64,000 bases of DNA from positions 341,001 through 405,000 of the forward strand of contig JAQFVV010000452.1 in the NCBI GenBank assembly GCA_028023455.1, read 5' to 3'. Both the position numbers and the translations under genes were made by a program. The stretch comes from Epiperipatus broadwayi (lineage: Eukaryota > Onychophora > Udeonychophora > Euonychophora > Peripatidae). Shown here one piece after another: positions 25,464 through 37,400 of the stretch (position 1 is its first letter; every line of letters begins with the position of its first letter). A model generated the notes under the pieces. The model was not told the DNA's origin. It saw only the letters and a list, made by a program, of their open reading frames with translations, and did not search any database.

Positions 25464-26439
25464 CAAATTATATTCCTTTGTCAGTATATCTTGCACCTTA
25501 GTTCAATTCTATCACAACCATCCATTAGCTATATATATATATATATTCTATCACACCCATCCATTAGCTATATATATATATATAATAAAAATTAATAGTA
25601 TCTGATTGTTAATGATAATGGTATTGTTTAAGTGTTGACTATTTAGATATAAATATATACTGTCAGATTTCAAAGTTATGAAAAAAATTTAATTATAAAA
25701 GAGTCAAACTTATTTTTAACACAAGTAATATATTTGGGACCCTAAAATAACTTGAAGTAAAACATAGTAATGAAAATTTTTGTATAAAATTTTTATTTTA
25801 TACTAATACTCAATAAATAGAACATGTTTTTTTTTAAATTTAATTTAAAAATGAAATAAATTCTAAAAAATCATATTTGAACTTTTCAAATTTTGCAAAA
25901 ATGAGTTGTAACAAGAACAAAGGTTGTAAAATATCATTTAGAAATCTGAAGGAAAGCAGTCTTCAGAAAATCAATGAAATCTTTTTTTATTTAAATTTAT
26001 TTTTAAAACATAAACAAATAAATGTTAATGTCTGATAAATCTGTCAAATTCTCCTTTGAAATCATAAAATTATAATTTTTGACATTATGGTCAAATTTAT
26101 TAACTTTAATTTTTTAAAATAAACATATATTAATAAAATCAAAAAATATATGTAAATTCTTTTCATTTTAAATAATTATTATACATGTATTGTATTAAAA
26201 TAATCAGAAATATTGAATAAGTAGCAAAACATCATATTTTTTATTCCAAACATTTTCTCAACATAATCTCCAAATGCTGTAGAAAGAGATTACAAAGAAC
26301 TAAAACTGTTAATGCCTTGGAGACTGTAATTTTTTCTGTAAAGAATAGGCTAAAGAATTTAATGTTTATAAAACTTCCTGAAAAATAATAACAATCTTTA
26401 ATTTTATTTTTAAATTAATAAACCAATAATCACAAGACC
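23941..26439. other. AT-rich sequence, no gene seen
   Basis: Apart from TA tracts at 25402-25460 and a short duplication near 25505-25585, nothing is recognisable. Open frames here reflect TA repeats (IYIYIY peptides). Confidence 0.6.
25402..25585. repeat. (TA)n microsatellite and adjacent 2-copy repeat
   Basis: A long alternating TA tract ends at 25460. Beyond it a 37-bp unit occurs twice: tctatcaca, then ccatccattagc, then a TA run. Slippage at TA runs probably drove the duplication. Confidence 0.9.
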
Positions 26440-26660
26440 AAAACAGGCAAAACTCTCTATACAGTAGTGCCACTCAGTGCAAGCCAGAGTTATCAATGAA
26501 AAGGCTTGTGCATAAAATGCCTATCTAGTGCCTACTCATCCAATATCCCTATACTAGTTTTTAGTTTGTGCACTGAGTGGCAGTACTGTATGGAGAGTTT
26601 TTCCTGTTTTAATAACAATTGTGAGCAAGCATAAGAAATGGTGATCATGTGATGTTTAGT
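26440..26660. mobile_element. Hammerhead repeat family 3, internally deleted inverted copy
   Basis: It begins aaacaggcaaaactctctat and ends with the inverse (ggagagtttttcctgtttta), followed by the family tail aagcataagaaatggtgatc and atgtgatg. The arms include gccactcagtgcaagccaga. It stops inside the ribozyme: actagttttta replaces GAAACTAG on the minus strand and no CTGANGA core remains. It is a foldback derivative with only outer family 3 sequence. Confidence 0.8.
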
Positions 26661-27944
26661 GGTTTAATCACTAGACCATAGTTTTAACTTTTTTTTTGTA
26701 AAAAAAAACATACATTAAAGACATCAGTAGAAGTGAAATCTAAAATTGTAGAACTGTGCCACTATTTGTAAAGTATATAAGCCATTAAAATTGAAATTTA
26801 TAATCAAAAGTTAATAGTATCTGAGAGATAAATTATATACTATGCATTTAACTTTTTTTTGTTTTATATTTTTTCACAAAACACTGGCACTATTAAAATA
26901 ACATATGACATGTATTCATGCTGGAGAAGTTATTAAATGTAGCATCTAAATACAATTTTATGCTTCTTATTGATTTGCAATTTATATATTCATCATTAAA
27001 TTATCTATCAAGAGATGGAACCCATTTACAAAAAAAATGACACACATTTTGTTGGCAAGTAATTTTTGCTGGCTGACATTTCTGATACAGCTTTATTTTT
27101 TTAATGCATTTTTTAATAATTGTATTCAATTAGTTAGTATTTAGTAATAATTTGTTAATTATAATATATTATTTAAAAGTTTACAAGTATTTAAATATTG
27201 ACATTCATTACATTACCAATTTAAAAGATAAAAAAATATTTTAAATGTTTATTTTATTTAAAAATGCTTTCTTTAAATTCTATTTTAACTTCAAAAATAT
27301 AAATCTTGTAAATATGAAAAAATGAAAAAAAACATTAATTTTTTAAACAAATACACTAAAAAATTTGGTCTAAATGTCTATTTAAAAATGAACACAAACA
27401 ATTCTTAATTTTAAGAAGGCATTGTTCAAGCCAAATAGTTTGCTCAAAGATACATAAACTTCTTTTTCAATTATTTTACAGATACATTATTGCAGTAAGA
27501 GAAAATAAAAATTAGGACTTCTATCACAACACATAATAAATAGTATTGAAATTTTTAATATTGCATTGTATATTTTATACTATGAAAGATTTGTTTGTAA
27601 AGTATATTTTGTCTATAATATTATTTGAAATAGGATTAAGGTATAAAAAAGAATAAAAACTAATATCAAAATTTCAATGAAAAGATTAAAAATTATATGT
27701 ACTCTTAATATTGTGCTATATATTGCCATAAAAGTTTATATAAGTACATAAGTCTTGAGGAAATGACCTTTTATCAAATTATTGATTGATCTTTTCTGTG
27801 GAGAATATTTTTATATTTTAGTTCAGAGTCTTTTTTAAAAAATGTAATAAACTGGCCCCCTTTTTATATTTATATATTTTATGAGTGCATTTCAATTGAT
27901 ATGTTCTTATATTTATTTTATTTTAATGTGTTTTTGCTTTATGT

Positions 27945-27975
<31 letters not shown>

Positions 27976-28504
27976 TCTTTTTGATATTGTATTATTTTTT
28001 TAAATTATCATATTGTGAATGAATTTTTGTAGTTTGTAAATATCTGTAAATTTTTAGGACTGATGTCATTATTATATACTAATAAATTTGCTTTACCAAC
28101 TAATTAAGAGTAGTCATTAATCCTATTTTCAGAAAGTTTTATCATCAGTCTGAATAATTAAGATACAACAATAGCTGTTTTTTATTCTTATTTTGCTATT
28201 ATTATTTGATTAAAATCAAGCCATGATTCATGTAGATGTCTGTGACTTATTACTACATTCACCTGAACCAATTGTGGACTAATGAAAGTGTTACACATCA
28301 AAGAAACTAGAGAGAGATTTAAACCCAACTGATAAAAGTTTTTCATTTTAGAGATGGCACCCTAATATGCAGTATGATAGATAGATTATAAATAAATAAT
28401 AGAAGTAGATCCTCTATCTATTTGAACTTATTTTATGGGAATGATGATCAGGAAATATGGCTGGATATCCAGTCTGACCTTATAGTGTGTTAGGACATTC
28501 ACTC
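26661..28504. other. AT-rich sequence, no gene seen
   Basis: It contains a short (TTA)n run at about 27945-27972. A patch at 28200-28350 has a more balanced composition but no assignable content. Confidence 0.6.
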
Positions 28505-29155
28505 TATTAAAACAGGCAAAACTTTTCATGCAGTATTGCCACTCTGCAAGCCAGAGTAATCAATGGATGCCAGAAGACGTGCATAAAATCCCCATCTAAT
28601 GCCTATTCATCCAATATCCCCAAACTAGTTTCTGGCTTGTGGCCTTTATCAGTGAGGAGGCTTGAATCTGAGAGCACTGCACCTGGATCTTAGGATCTAA
28701 TGCAACCCTCCAGCAGCCACATTTTACATCCCTTAACTACAAAACTATGAGTCTTAAATTGGAAACACAATAATATTTTCAATACAAGCTCATTAGCTTA
28801 TATAGTGATATAGGTCTGAACTCAGTTCAGTACCCATACATTTTGGTGTCTTTGGTTCTTTAATAACCATAGCCACCACTATCCTATTAGGCAGAATTGG
28901 TTTTAAGCCAATAAACATCACATGATCACCATTTTTTATGCTTGATTATAACTGTTATTAAAACAGCCAAAACTCTCCATACAGTATTGTCAGTGCCTAC
29001 TCATCCAATATCCCCAGACTATTTTCTATGCATAAGCTTCTGGCATCCATTTATTATTCTGGCTTGCAGAGTGACAATACTGTATGGAGAGTTTTGCCTG
29101 TTTTAATAACAGTTATAAGAAAGCATAAGAAACGGTGATCACGTGATGTTTATTG
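28505..29155 (-). mobile_element. Hammerhead repeat family 3, full unit plus partial unit and inverted end
   Basis: A complete unit (from aaacaggcaaaac at 28510) is followed at 28961 by the start of a second (aaacagccaaaac). That gives a period of about 451, close to the 456 of the array at 46.8-48.1 kb. The second unit is deleted and inverted, ending tggagagttttgcctgtttt. The conserved hairpin (gtctgaactcagttcag) is present near 28826. The unit is non-coding. One degenerate ribozyme is listed separately. Confidence 0.85.
28609..28668 (-). ncRNA. Degenerate family 3 hammerhead (G8 lost)
   Basis: The minus strand reads CTGATAA (28646-28652) where intact copies have CTGACGA. Stem II GGC/GCC with loop CACAA, GAAA (28629-28632) and stem I TCCTCA/TGGGGA remain. 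Stem III reads CTAG but the cleavage-site triplet is altered to TT. G8 is a catalytic residue of the hammerhead fold, so this copy should be inactive. Confidence 0.7.
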
Positions 29156-31612
29156 ACATTCACTCTAAGTATATTCGATAATATACATTTAATTCCAATA
29201 AGAAAATATAGATATATAAATTAATTTATAGAGATATAAACAGGCGAAACCATTCTCATTACATTACGTATGAATACATGCATGGGCAATTGTAAAAGTA
29301 AATTTAAAAATGACTATAATTAACATACAAAATAAAATGTAGTTTTGGAATAGCTTTATTTTTTTCATAATTATTAGAAAATGTTCAGTTTCCAACATTT
29401 GTTATTAAGTTTTTCAACAAAAATAATTTAAGCTAAATATTTACTAACGTTTTCACATAAAAAAATATTGCTTAGAACAATTTTATTTATTTCCCGTAAC
29501 TGCTTCATCGTTATTTTTATTAGTCTTGCAATTTACTTTTATCCATGCAACAAATATATAAGTATATCAAATGATACCTTAAAGTATACAAAAATAAAAA
29601 CAAAGTAGACTATACTTCTGCAGGCACGAATAAATAACTTAGAACAGACTCATCGATTCTTAAGTTTACATATTATAGGTACTGCTTATATTTATAGGTA
29701 ACATTTAATACATTAGCATAATATTCTATGGCTGTGGATAATAAATTTGGTCAAGCGGATTTTACATAAAATGAAATGAAAGATAACGAACGCTTATAAA
29801 CTATTTACTTCTTTCTTGGCGATCGTTCTTTGGAGTGGTTTTTTTAAAAAAAATTCAACGTTATAAGAAGAAATGTTTCTGCTTTCTAGTGATCCTCAAT
29901 CTCACGTAAAATTTTATACGTATCATCAGTATTGTATATATAAATTAGATGTATAGTACATTTATAACTATGGGAATATACAGCTTTGTAAAATGTATTT
30001 TCTAAATTGTTGATGATAATGAATATATAGTCGTATATATCCATTGCACAAAGCACTCACTATATAAATATATGTATTAAAAAGATAAATGAATAAGTAA
30101 ACTTATGTAGGTTTAAATTTATATTAAAAAGTAAATTTTCATCTGATAGAGTTTTAGCACTACATAAATTCTTTTATTCTTTTTTCGCAGACTTTAATAG
30201 GATGGGGATCATTATTACAAAACTAATTTCCGTTTTGACAAACGCACAGGAACATCTGGTAATACTAATACTGCTAACGTAAATATTCTTTTTTGCTTCA
30301 TTCAGTTTAAAGCTAAAGATTTCTTCTTCTACTTTACACGCTTTTTAAAAAATAACTAAGGTAGCACTTATCATTATTTAAACAGTATTAAATGTCAATT
30401 TTTAAATACCATGGAAATTTAATATATTTAAAAAAAAAAAAAACGCTAACACGTAAATAAAACAAAATTAGTTTAAAAATCTTTATTTCAAATTACTGGA
30501 GAGTTTATTAAAAATCCTATAAATATGTATGAGAATGTTATGTAGAAGTTAATGCGTTTTTTCCCATAACCTAGGATTTCAATCTGGGTAGAATTGGGAT
30601 TTTTTTTATACATAGACTCAAATTTTCAAGCAAACTTTAACTCAGTTAGCCATCGCTTTATTCTTGGTAAATAGACATTTAATTACTTTTACTTACAGCA
30701 TAAAATATGGAAAAAAAAGCTTAACCCTCATAAACCAATAATTTATTAGCTAGAAGTCTATTATCTTCTTTTCAACTATTATTTAGTGAAGAAGCGATAA
30801 AGAGAGTTTTGCTTTGTAGAGGATTATTAATACTTTAAACTACATATATGAACTCGTGACTGTTAATGCAATAAATAAATAATAAAAATAACATTTAACT
30901 AAAACATTGAAAGAAAATGTTTATTATTATTTCTTTGATTATTTTGGCTAATTTTATCTTATTAAATAGTTTGATTTTTTTTATAATTATTTGCCTTTTA
31001 TTAATAAGTTACTGCTTGAAGAGAATTTGTTTACGTACATACATACATACTTACACATACATACGCGAATTTACACATGCATGTTTATGTACACGTACTA
31101 TTACCAATATCATATGACTCTCCTATGCTTAGACATATATATCCAAGAGCTACCTTTTCACCTTATTCTAGTACTATCTATGTAAGCTAGAATCCATTGA
31201 TTATTCAAACTTACAGAAGATGATTCTTCAATAGAATGAAACCAGTATGCTTGGATATATACATGTTAAAGATAAAATTCTTTTTAAATAGGCCAATGCA
31301 GAGAAAGTTTCCAAGCATTTTTATAGAAAAGAATGGAGATTTAAAAAATAGTAATATAAAGTATAATAGTCAATTATGACTTGATGGAGGTTTATTGTTT
31401 CAGTTTCTTTATTGCTTTACTACTTAAAAAAAAAAAAAAACCCTACATATTAACGGTTTTTTAAAATTCAAATTCCAAATCAAAAGCATCCACTATTTCT
31501 ATGCTTCAAATTTTTTTTTTTACATAAAGTGTTGGTCAACAAATTATTATGCAATAACTTAGTTTTTGTTTGTTCAGCTTTTAGGAAATCTTACATAATC
31601 CTTCTTCATATA
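29156..31612. other. Intergenic sequence of slightly higher G+C with one candidate exon
   Basis: 29640-30350 has more CpG and fewer homopolymer runs than its surroundings, suggesting single-copy host sequence. The only coding candidate is 30202-30258 (listed separately). I saw no second exon downstream in the window. Confidence 0.45.
30191..30258 (+). CDS. Candidate first coding exon of an ARL5-like small GTPase (coding 30202-30258)
   Basis: A pyrimidine tract ending cgcag (to 30190) resembles a splice acceptor. Eleven bases later an ATG opens 19 codons, MGIIITKLISVLTNAQEHL, followed at 30259 by gtaata, a plausible donor in phase 0. ARL5 proteins start with a myristoylated MG, then a hydrophobic pair, S/T/A-KL, -S-, -N- and EHK-V-I just before the GLDNAGKTT nucleotide-binding loop. 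The match here covers MG, KL, S, N and EH in order. If correct, the upstream 11 bases are 5' untranslated sequence after a 5' UTR intron, and the P-loop exon lies beyond a long intron, probably outside the window. A 19-residue match in AT-rich DNA may be chance. No expression evidence is available. Confidence 0.35.
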
Positions 31613-31914
31613 CAACAATATATCTTTTCAAAATAGTCACAACTTCTTACACCTTTTAAGCAAAAAGACTTATTATTATAATAACAGTTTCAACTGTTTC
31701 TTGCAGTCTTCTTCAGATCTCATTCTATGCCTCTACATTTCCCTTTCCACCATTTTATTTCATTTACTGAAATAAAATGATGGAAAGGGAAAAGTACAGG
31801 CATAGAATGAGATCTGAAGAAGACTGCAAGAAACAGTTGAAACTGTTATTATAATAAGTATTTTTGTTTAAAAGGTGTAAGAAGTTGTGATTATTTTGAA
31901 AAGATATATTGTTC
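31613..31914. repeat. Long palindrome (about 145-bp arms) with mirrored hammerhead-like motifs
   Basis: Left arm 31613-31762 and right arm 31772-31914 are inverse copies with few differences (for example aatatatcttttcaaaat, gaagactgcaagaaacagtt, ggtgtaagaagttgtga). Each arm, read outward from the centre, contains CTGAAGA (31814-31820 plus; 31710-31716 minus). An 18-base segment with an ACTG/CAGT stem follows, then GAAA. The spacing fits hammerhead stem II, but stem I is weak (about three pairs), so function is uncertain. Confidence 0.75.
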
Positions 31915-32364
31915 TTAGAAATTATTACAACAAAGACATAAGATGAATAATTAAAACATAATAAATGGTAATAGTCAATATTAAAATTTAAGATGTATAA
32001 TCTAAACTATAAAATTAAAAAAAAGTTTTAAATATAACAATTGAAATACCCAATCAAATAATAAATAAATAAATAAAATCACAGAAAAAATATATTAGAA
32101 ATCTAGCAACAAGTTAGGTTGTGCATAAAGGAAAAAAGAGGATAAAATAATTGGAAAATAATTGTAAATGTAATGAAATAATATTTTTAAACTAAAAAAT
32201 ATTAACATTTTAAGTATTTAAAATCAAAATTAATAAGTACATAAAATTAATAGAAGATAAAATAAATAGTTTACAGTATATAAATTATGCCTTTTTAAAA
32301 AATCCTTTATACCACCAGTTTTTATTTTTTTAAAACTTAGATTCATTATTATAGACTAAATGTA

Positions 32365-32399
<35 letters not shown>

Positions 32400-34880
32400 T
32401 ACATTTAGTCATAATAAGTACTATATATATATATATATATATAGTACTTATTATGACATGCCATATACATATAAAATAAAAGAAATTGCCACAAACATTA
32501 GCAGCAAACGTAATAGTATGTGTTATTTAAATAAATAAAGATAGAATTGTAGTAGAAAATTTTATATTTTCTGTTTAAAGAAATGAAATTATCCTTATCA
32601 TTGATAACCACAAATGGAATAGGCACTCCAATTGAGTTACCAAATGTAACACAACATGGTATACATACAATTAGAAATTAAATCACTCCAATAATTGTGG
32701 ATTAATTGAAATGGACAATCTATTTCCATCATCATGTCTCTCAGGTTTTAATTAATTTTCATTCAAAAATGAAAATAATAAAATACAACTAATTCCAACC
32801 ATTGAATATGAATCAGGTCATCATGTTTAGCTTTATTTAAACAAATTACTAATTTATAAAGTTATGGATAATAAATTATCTACACTATAGAAAATATATT
32901 ACACATGAGTGAATGTACTTTAATCATTACTTATATTGTTATTTTGGCTAGCTATACAAAATAAACCTAGATACTGCAGAGCATTGACTAAGGCATGTTA
33001 AATGGTTAATTCTCAGGGTTAATTTAACTAACAACTTGATTAGTTACTAAATATAAATTGGAACAAAGGGAATTTTATTAAATCCAATACATATGTTTAC
33101 AAATAAAATTATGTGTGATTTAATATTTCAATTACTGATGGCTTATAAAAACAATCTGCTAATATACAATTTTATCATTTAGTCGAATGGATGAATTTGT
33201 AAACTAATTAATAACTGATGTACTAAAAAGAGAAAAGACAGATATTAATAAATTTCAAATGAAAATTCAAAGTCATTCTTTTTATATAAAAACAAATGAT
33301 ATAAGATTTATTCCATGTGATTTTATATTTTTATAATAGCACAACTATATATGTGGAAAACATAAAAACTGTTTTGTTTTTCAAATGTTCATTTTTTAAA
33401 TATAAATCAAATAAAAGATTTACCAATAATAAACATAACTTGCAGTTTATATTTTACATAGGAATTGTATAAAGCTGTTTTGAAATTAAATAAATAAATA
33501 AATAAAATATAAATAAAATTCATGATATCTTTTTAAATTAATAATTTAAGTTATAGATGTATTTCTTTAATGTTGGATCAACAAACAGAATGATACAGAA
33601 GACAATATCAAGAGCTTTTTCACACTATGCTATATGGATTTATTCACTTTACTTTATTTTAAACCATATCTTTTATTAGGAATATCAACTACTTGGGCTT
33701 CTTAGTAATATAAGGCTTATATCCTAGCTCAAAAAGTTCAACATTTATTCCATAACTTTATTAACTTAGAGTTTATTAAACCTAGTACAATATATATATA
33801 TATATATAAAACAAGACAACTTCTAAATACAAATGTGGGGCTATTAATATATAACTTTAATATTTAATACGATAAATTGATCCAATCCTTTCAAAATACA
33901 TCTAATAATAATACAATTAAAATAATTTAAGAGTTAAGATAATTATTAGATATAATTTGTAAATACAATTCTATAAAATTTATATATTTATATACAACTC
34001 CTATGCAATTAAGTGTAATTTATCATTTTCCAATTTAAATTGATACATGACATTTATTATTCAATATATATGTATGTAAAACAAGAATTAAATAGAAACA
34101 TTTAATGCTATTAAAATAAAATATATATTACTACAATCATTATTTTATCTTGGCATTTAACAATATATTCACGCAATTAAAAATATAAAATCTCTTTAAA
34201 AAAGAGTAAAAAAAACTTTGATGAAAAAATATTTTGAATCTGAAGCCATTAATTTCACAAAGACATGCTTTGATGTTGAAGGAAGTTGGCTTTTGAAGTG
34301 AATGATAGAAAGGCCATTTTGTTTTGAATATATATGTTGAATGTTTAGATGAATTTTACTTGAAAAGGTCTATTTGTTAAAATATAAAATGATGGTTGAG
34401 GAAGAATTTTATTAAAATTTCATTTTTTGACTAATATTGTAATGTTATATGAAATTCCATTTTATATATTTATATGTATTGTTTTTAGATTAACTCAATG
34501 CAACTGTTTAAATATAATTGAATAGCACTTTAGTGTCAGAAAATAACAATATATTTTTAGAGTTAAAAGATATACTACAATAATATCTTCCTCTTTTATA
34601 TATTAGGTTGATTATCTACAATGCCTTTTCTAGGAGGAATGAATTTTTAATCAATCACAAATTTGTTTCTAAATATGTTAAAATCTAATTAATATATATA
34701 TCTGGCAATTATAAAATCACTTTTGCTTCTAATCTTGCTGAAGATTTAAATACTAATAATATGTAATAAATAATAATTTACAGTGCTTGTCATTTGCTGA
34801 CAGTAGAGGACTATTTAATTATATTTGAACAGTTGCAATGAGTTAATCTTAAAGCATTTTATATAAATATTTAGCATTAA
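31915..34880. other. AT-rich sequence, no gene seen
   Basis: There are short TAAA/AAATA runs (32060, 33490) and TA tracts (33788-33808), plus the hairpin pair at 32345-32456. No coding or RNA feature is supported. Confidence 0.6.
32345..32456. repeat. Two adjacent TA-centred hairpins
   Basis: The first hairpin has arms gactaaatgtaatata and its inverse around a (TA)n core (about 32355-32412). The second has arms cataataagtacta and its inverse around another (TA)n core (about 32411-32456). The neighbours share the word cataa at their junction. Both could extrude as cruciforms. Confidence 0.85.
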
Positions 34881-34960
34881 AAACTGATTGTTTATTATAT
34901 ATATATATATATATATATAATAAACAATCAGTTTTTAATAAACATATCAGTTTTTATATG

Positions 34961-34996
<36 letters not shown>
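34878..34996. repeat. TA-centred hairpin and adjacent (TA)n tract
   Basis: Arms aaaactgattgtttatta and the inverse flank a (TA)n core at about 34895-34921. The words aaacatatcagtttttatatg follow, then a second TA run to 34996. The geometry matches 32345-32456. Confidence 0.85.
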
Positions 34997-35001
<5 letters not shown>

Positions 35002-35144
35002 AAATACAAGTATAGTATATATACTTTAAACTAGATGAAATTAGAGGATATTTGAATTCCAAGTTTTAAGCTACCTTTAGTTATCCACTCTATCTTATAC
35101 AACTGATACACATGACCACATACATTTGGAAAAATAAATAATAA

Positions 35145-35203
35145 ATAATCTTCAATATACATATTTCATGCTGAACCACCACTCATCAGTTGATTCGGAT
35201 CAT
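35145..35203 (-). ncRNA. Family 2 hammerhead ribozyme (best core)
   Basis: The minus strand has CTGATGA (35183-35189), a six-base stem II (GTGGTG/CAGCAT, one mismatch and one G-U, loop GTT) and GAAA (35164-35167). The near-palindromic TATGTA follows, then UA with cleavage predicted after 35156. Stem I forms from TCAA/TTGA and, beyond an internal loop, ATGATC/GATTAT including a G-U pair. All core bases are present. The cleavage-site A is allowed (H). Confidence 0.65.
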
Positions 35204-35300
35204 CAGTGGAGAAGATTGAAGCATTTCCATTAAAGTTTTAAGATTTGCTATCTTAATATAAGCTGAGCACTGATTATATATATATATGTATAGGAGATGA

Positions 35301-35357
35301 TGATCTGGGCCAACTGATGACTGTTGGTTTAGCACAAAATACGAATACTGGAGATCA
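35301..35357 (+). ncRNA. Family 2 hammerhead-like copy (G12 lost)
   Basis: The plus strand has CTGATGA at 35314-35320 and stem II CTGTTG/TAGCAC with loop GTT. AAAA stands in place of GAAA at 35336-35339. Outer stem I TGATC/GATCA and inner CCA/TGG remain. The G12 to A change removes the general base of the ribozyme, so the copy should be inactive. Confidence 0.6.
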
Positions 35358-36239
35358 CTTATCTTTTCCATGTGTTTGTGGTCATGGGTATCTGTTGAAT
35401 AAGATGAAGTGAATGACTAAAGGGAGCTTGAAAATCTAAGTTCAAATAATCTCCAATTATAATAAAAACAAAAAAAAAACAGGTGAACTTAATACTCACA
35501 AAAGTGATGAATTATCTTATCAATATTATTAGTGCACATAATTATTTCTATTTAAAATGGAGAATAAAATCTATATCATATGTTATGTAATATTTTAAAA
35601 GAAATTTACAGTGCATAAAAAATAGATTCCAATATTATTTGGCTTATGAAAAAAACATTAAAAAAAAACAAACACTGGAATTAAAATTTAAAGCAACTTT
35701 TACAATCAGAGAAATTAAAATGTTTTTATCATAAATGCTTTTTTTTTTTTTAAAAAAAGTATATCAATCTATTGTTCACATCACTGAAAACTTATTGGAC
35801 CTATATTAACATGCTCAAAACTGGTCCACCAACACCACTGCAGTAAACAAATCAGGGAATCAACCTGAAATATTTCGTTGTCATATTGCATTGTGGCTGA
35901 TTTCTAACTTATGTACAAATTTTAAAAAAATCCATTTGATAAAAGAATGTTAAAACTAGACCACAAAATTTTGCATAAACAGAGTTTCTAAATTAAATAA
36001 AAGTATTTAAAAAAAAAAAAAAGAAACAACATTTTCAATGCATCATAATATTCAATATAAAAAAAGATATGGGGCTAGATATTTGTCATTAAAAACAAAT
36101 TATATATATATATATATACATACAAATAAAACCAATTCAGAATTTAAAAAAAAACTAACTAAATTTCATTTAAAATTCTGAAATGGAGTAATTTGTTTAT
36201 TTTACTGACCTTGGTATATATAATGTTTAAATAAATACA

Positions 36240-36535
36240 AATATAAAGGTAGATGTAATCAGAGATTTGAACCTAAATTTTCAAACTCCCTTCCATCATT
36301 TCGTCTATCTAATACAATCAATACTCATTACCACATATATGTGAAAAAGATAAATGATCTTCAATATACATATTTTGTGCTGAACTAACAATCATCAGTT
36401 GGTACAGATAATCATCTTCCACACATATGTAATCAGTGCTCAGTTATATATATATATATAAGTGGGAGACAATGATCTGGACCAACTGACAAGTGCTTAT
36501 TCAGCACAATATATATATATATATATATATATTGT
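36240..36535. mobile_element. Family 2 SINE-hammerhead element, decayed head-to-head pair
   Basis: The minus copy runs from a box B-like region (tttgaacctaaattttcaaa near 36268) through the tRNA-like part to a ribozyme remnant at 36354-36416, with CTGATGA intact but AAAA for GAAA. A plus remnant at 36470-36510 reads ACCAACTGACAAGTGC, with CAGCAC after it; here G8 has become A. TA microsatellites separate and follow the two. Confidence 0.6.
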
Positions 36536-37400
36536 ACCGGTAAAAATCACCATGCCTAATCACACACAGTAATCCGAATTCGACAGTACGTCTGGACTAA
36601 ATTCCAAAATGCAAACTAAATTCAACCAAACCCGACCCACCGATGACAACTTACAACGGGGGTTTTCCTTACTAGCTCATCGAAAAAACACAGACTAAAT
36701 TACCTACAATCAGCTATTTCATAGATATCTTATAGTCGGGTATTGGTCGGCTAATATTTAGTTATATTTAAGTTGTCGATACAGACAGCAGGTGATTGAC
36801 TAGATTTGGAGTAATAATGCAAGAGAGCAAAATTAGGTTAGATAAATTTTAATAATATGAAAGCATTGAATAATTATTTCAGGTGCGGTAAAACTCTCAT
36901 ATGTATTTTAATAAAGCGCTAGTCATCAATAATCGGTTTGTACTAATTAACAAACCATGCCAATATTTATATGTTTAAAGGTTGTACAGGTTGATATGAG
37001 AATCAGAGTATTGGAGCACTAAAATATTTAACTACTAGTTTTATTAAGCTGTTTTACCGTAATAGTCAAACCATGGATACGGTAAAGGGGGGTTTTATAA
37101 AAATATATATATAATACTGATGTACTGATGGTTGCAGGAATTAAGGTATACACAAATATAACTGGGTGCATGCGGAATACGGGCGGGTACTTTGACAAGT
37201 CTTAATGCCCCCAAGGTCCGGGACACTACAACCAGCGGGCTCATTCGAACGGTGATCCAAGAGTTACCTGGAGAAGAATTTCTTTTCTCCAGTGGTAGTA
37301 AAACAAGCGCCAACAGGCGAAGGTAAAGGCTGCCACGTACATCGAGGAAGGTGTTGGAAGGGAATATATATATATATATTGAAGTATGTGGTCCATACAT
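36536..37400. other. Balanced-composition segment, unassigned repeat
   Basis: 36536-37095 has near-normal base composition, recurrent words ccggtaaaa/ttttaccg near both ends, and no open frame. It may be an LTR or other repeat fragment. 37131-37350 is the most GC-rich stretch in the window (ggtccgggacactac, accagcgggctc, ccaacaggcgaagg). Its 101-codon minus frame shows no recognised domain and reads like the wrong strand or frame of a transposon. I cannot name either piece. Confidence 0.45.

Larger units (their letters stand above)
35050..35455. mobile_element. Family 2 SINE-hammerhead element, head-to-head pair
   Basis: A minus copy (35050-35203) and a plus copy (35290-35455) face away from each other around a short spacer. 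Each reads, from the centre outward: hammerhead, about 60 bases with cttatcttttcca and tgtggtcatg words, then a tRNA-like region. That region runs from tgaataagatgaagtgaatg to gcttgaaaatct and a box B-like gttcaaa. The better copy at 44.2-44.4 kb has GTTCAAGTCCC there. The element looks like a tRNA-related SINE whose 5' end is a ribozyme. There is no coding content. Confidence 0.7.

Noticed and set aside
25368-25605. Open frames rich in IYIYIY
   Set aside because: They are produced by TA repeats.
29920-29945. Minus-strand CTGATGA with an ACGTA stem
   Set aside because: GAGA follows the stem instead of GAAA, and no stem I partner or stem III is seen.
37095-37400. 101-codon minus-strand frame through the GC-rich island
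   Set aside because: It is a long frame expected in GC-rich sequence, with no domain, start context or matching codon bias. The island is noted but no CDS is called.
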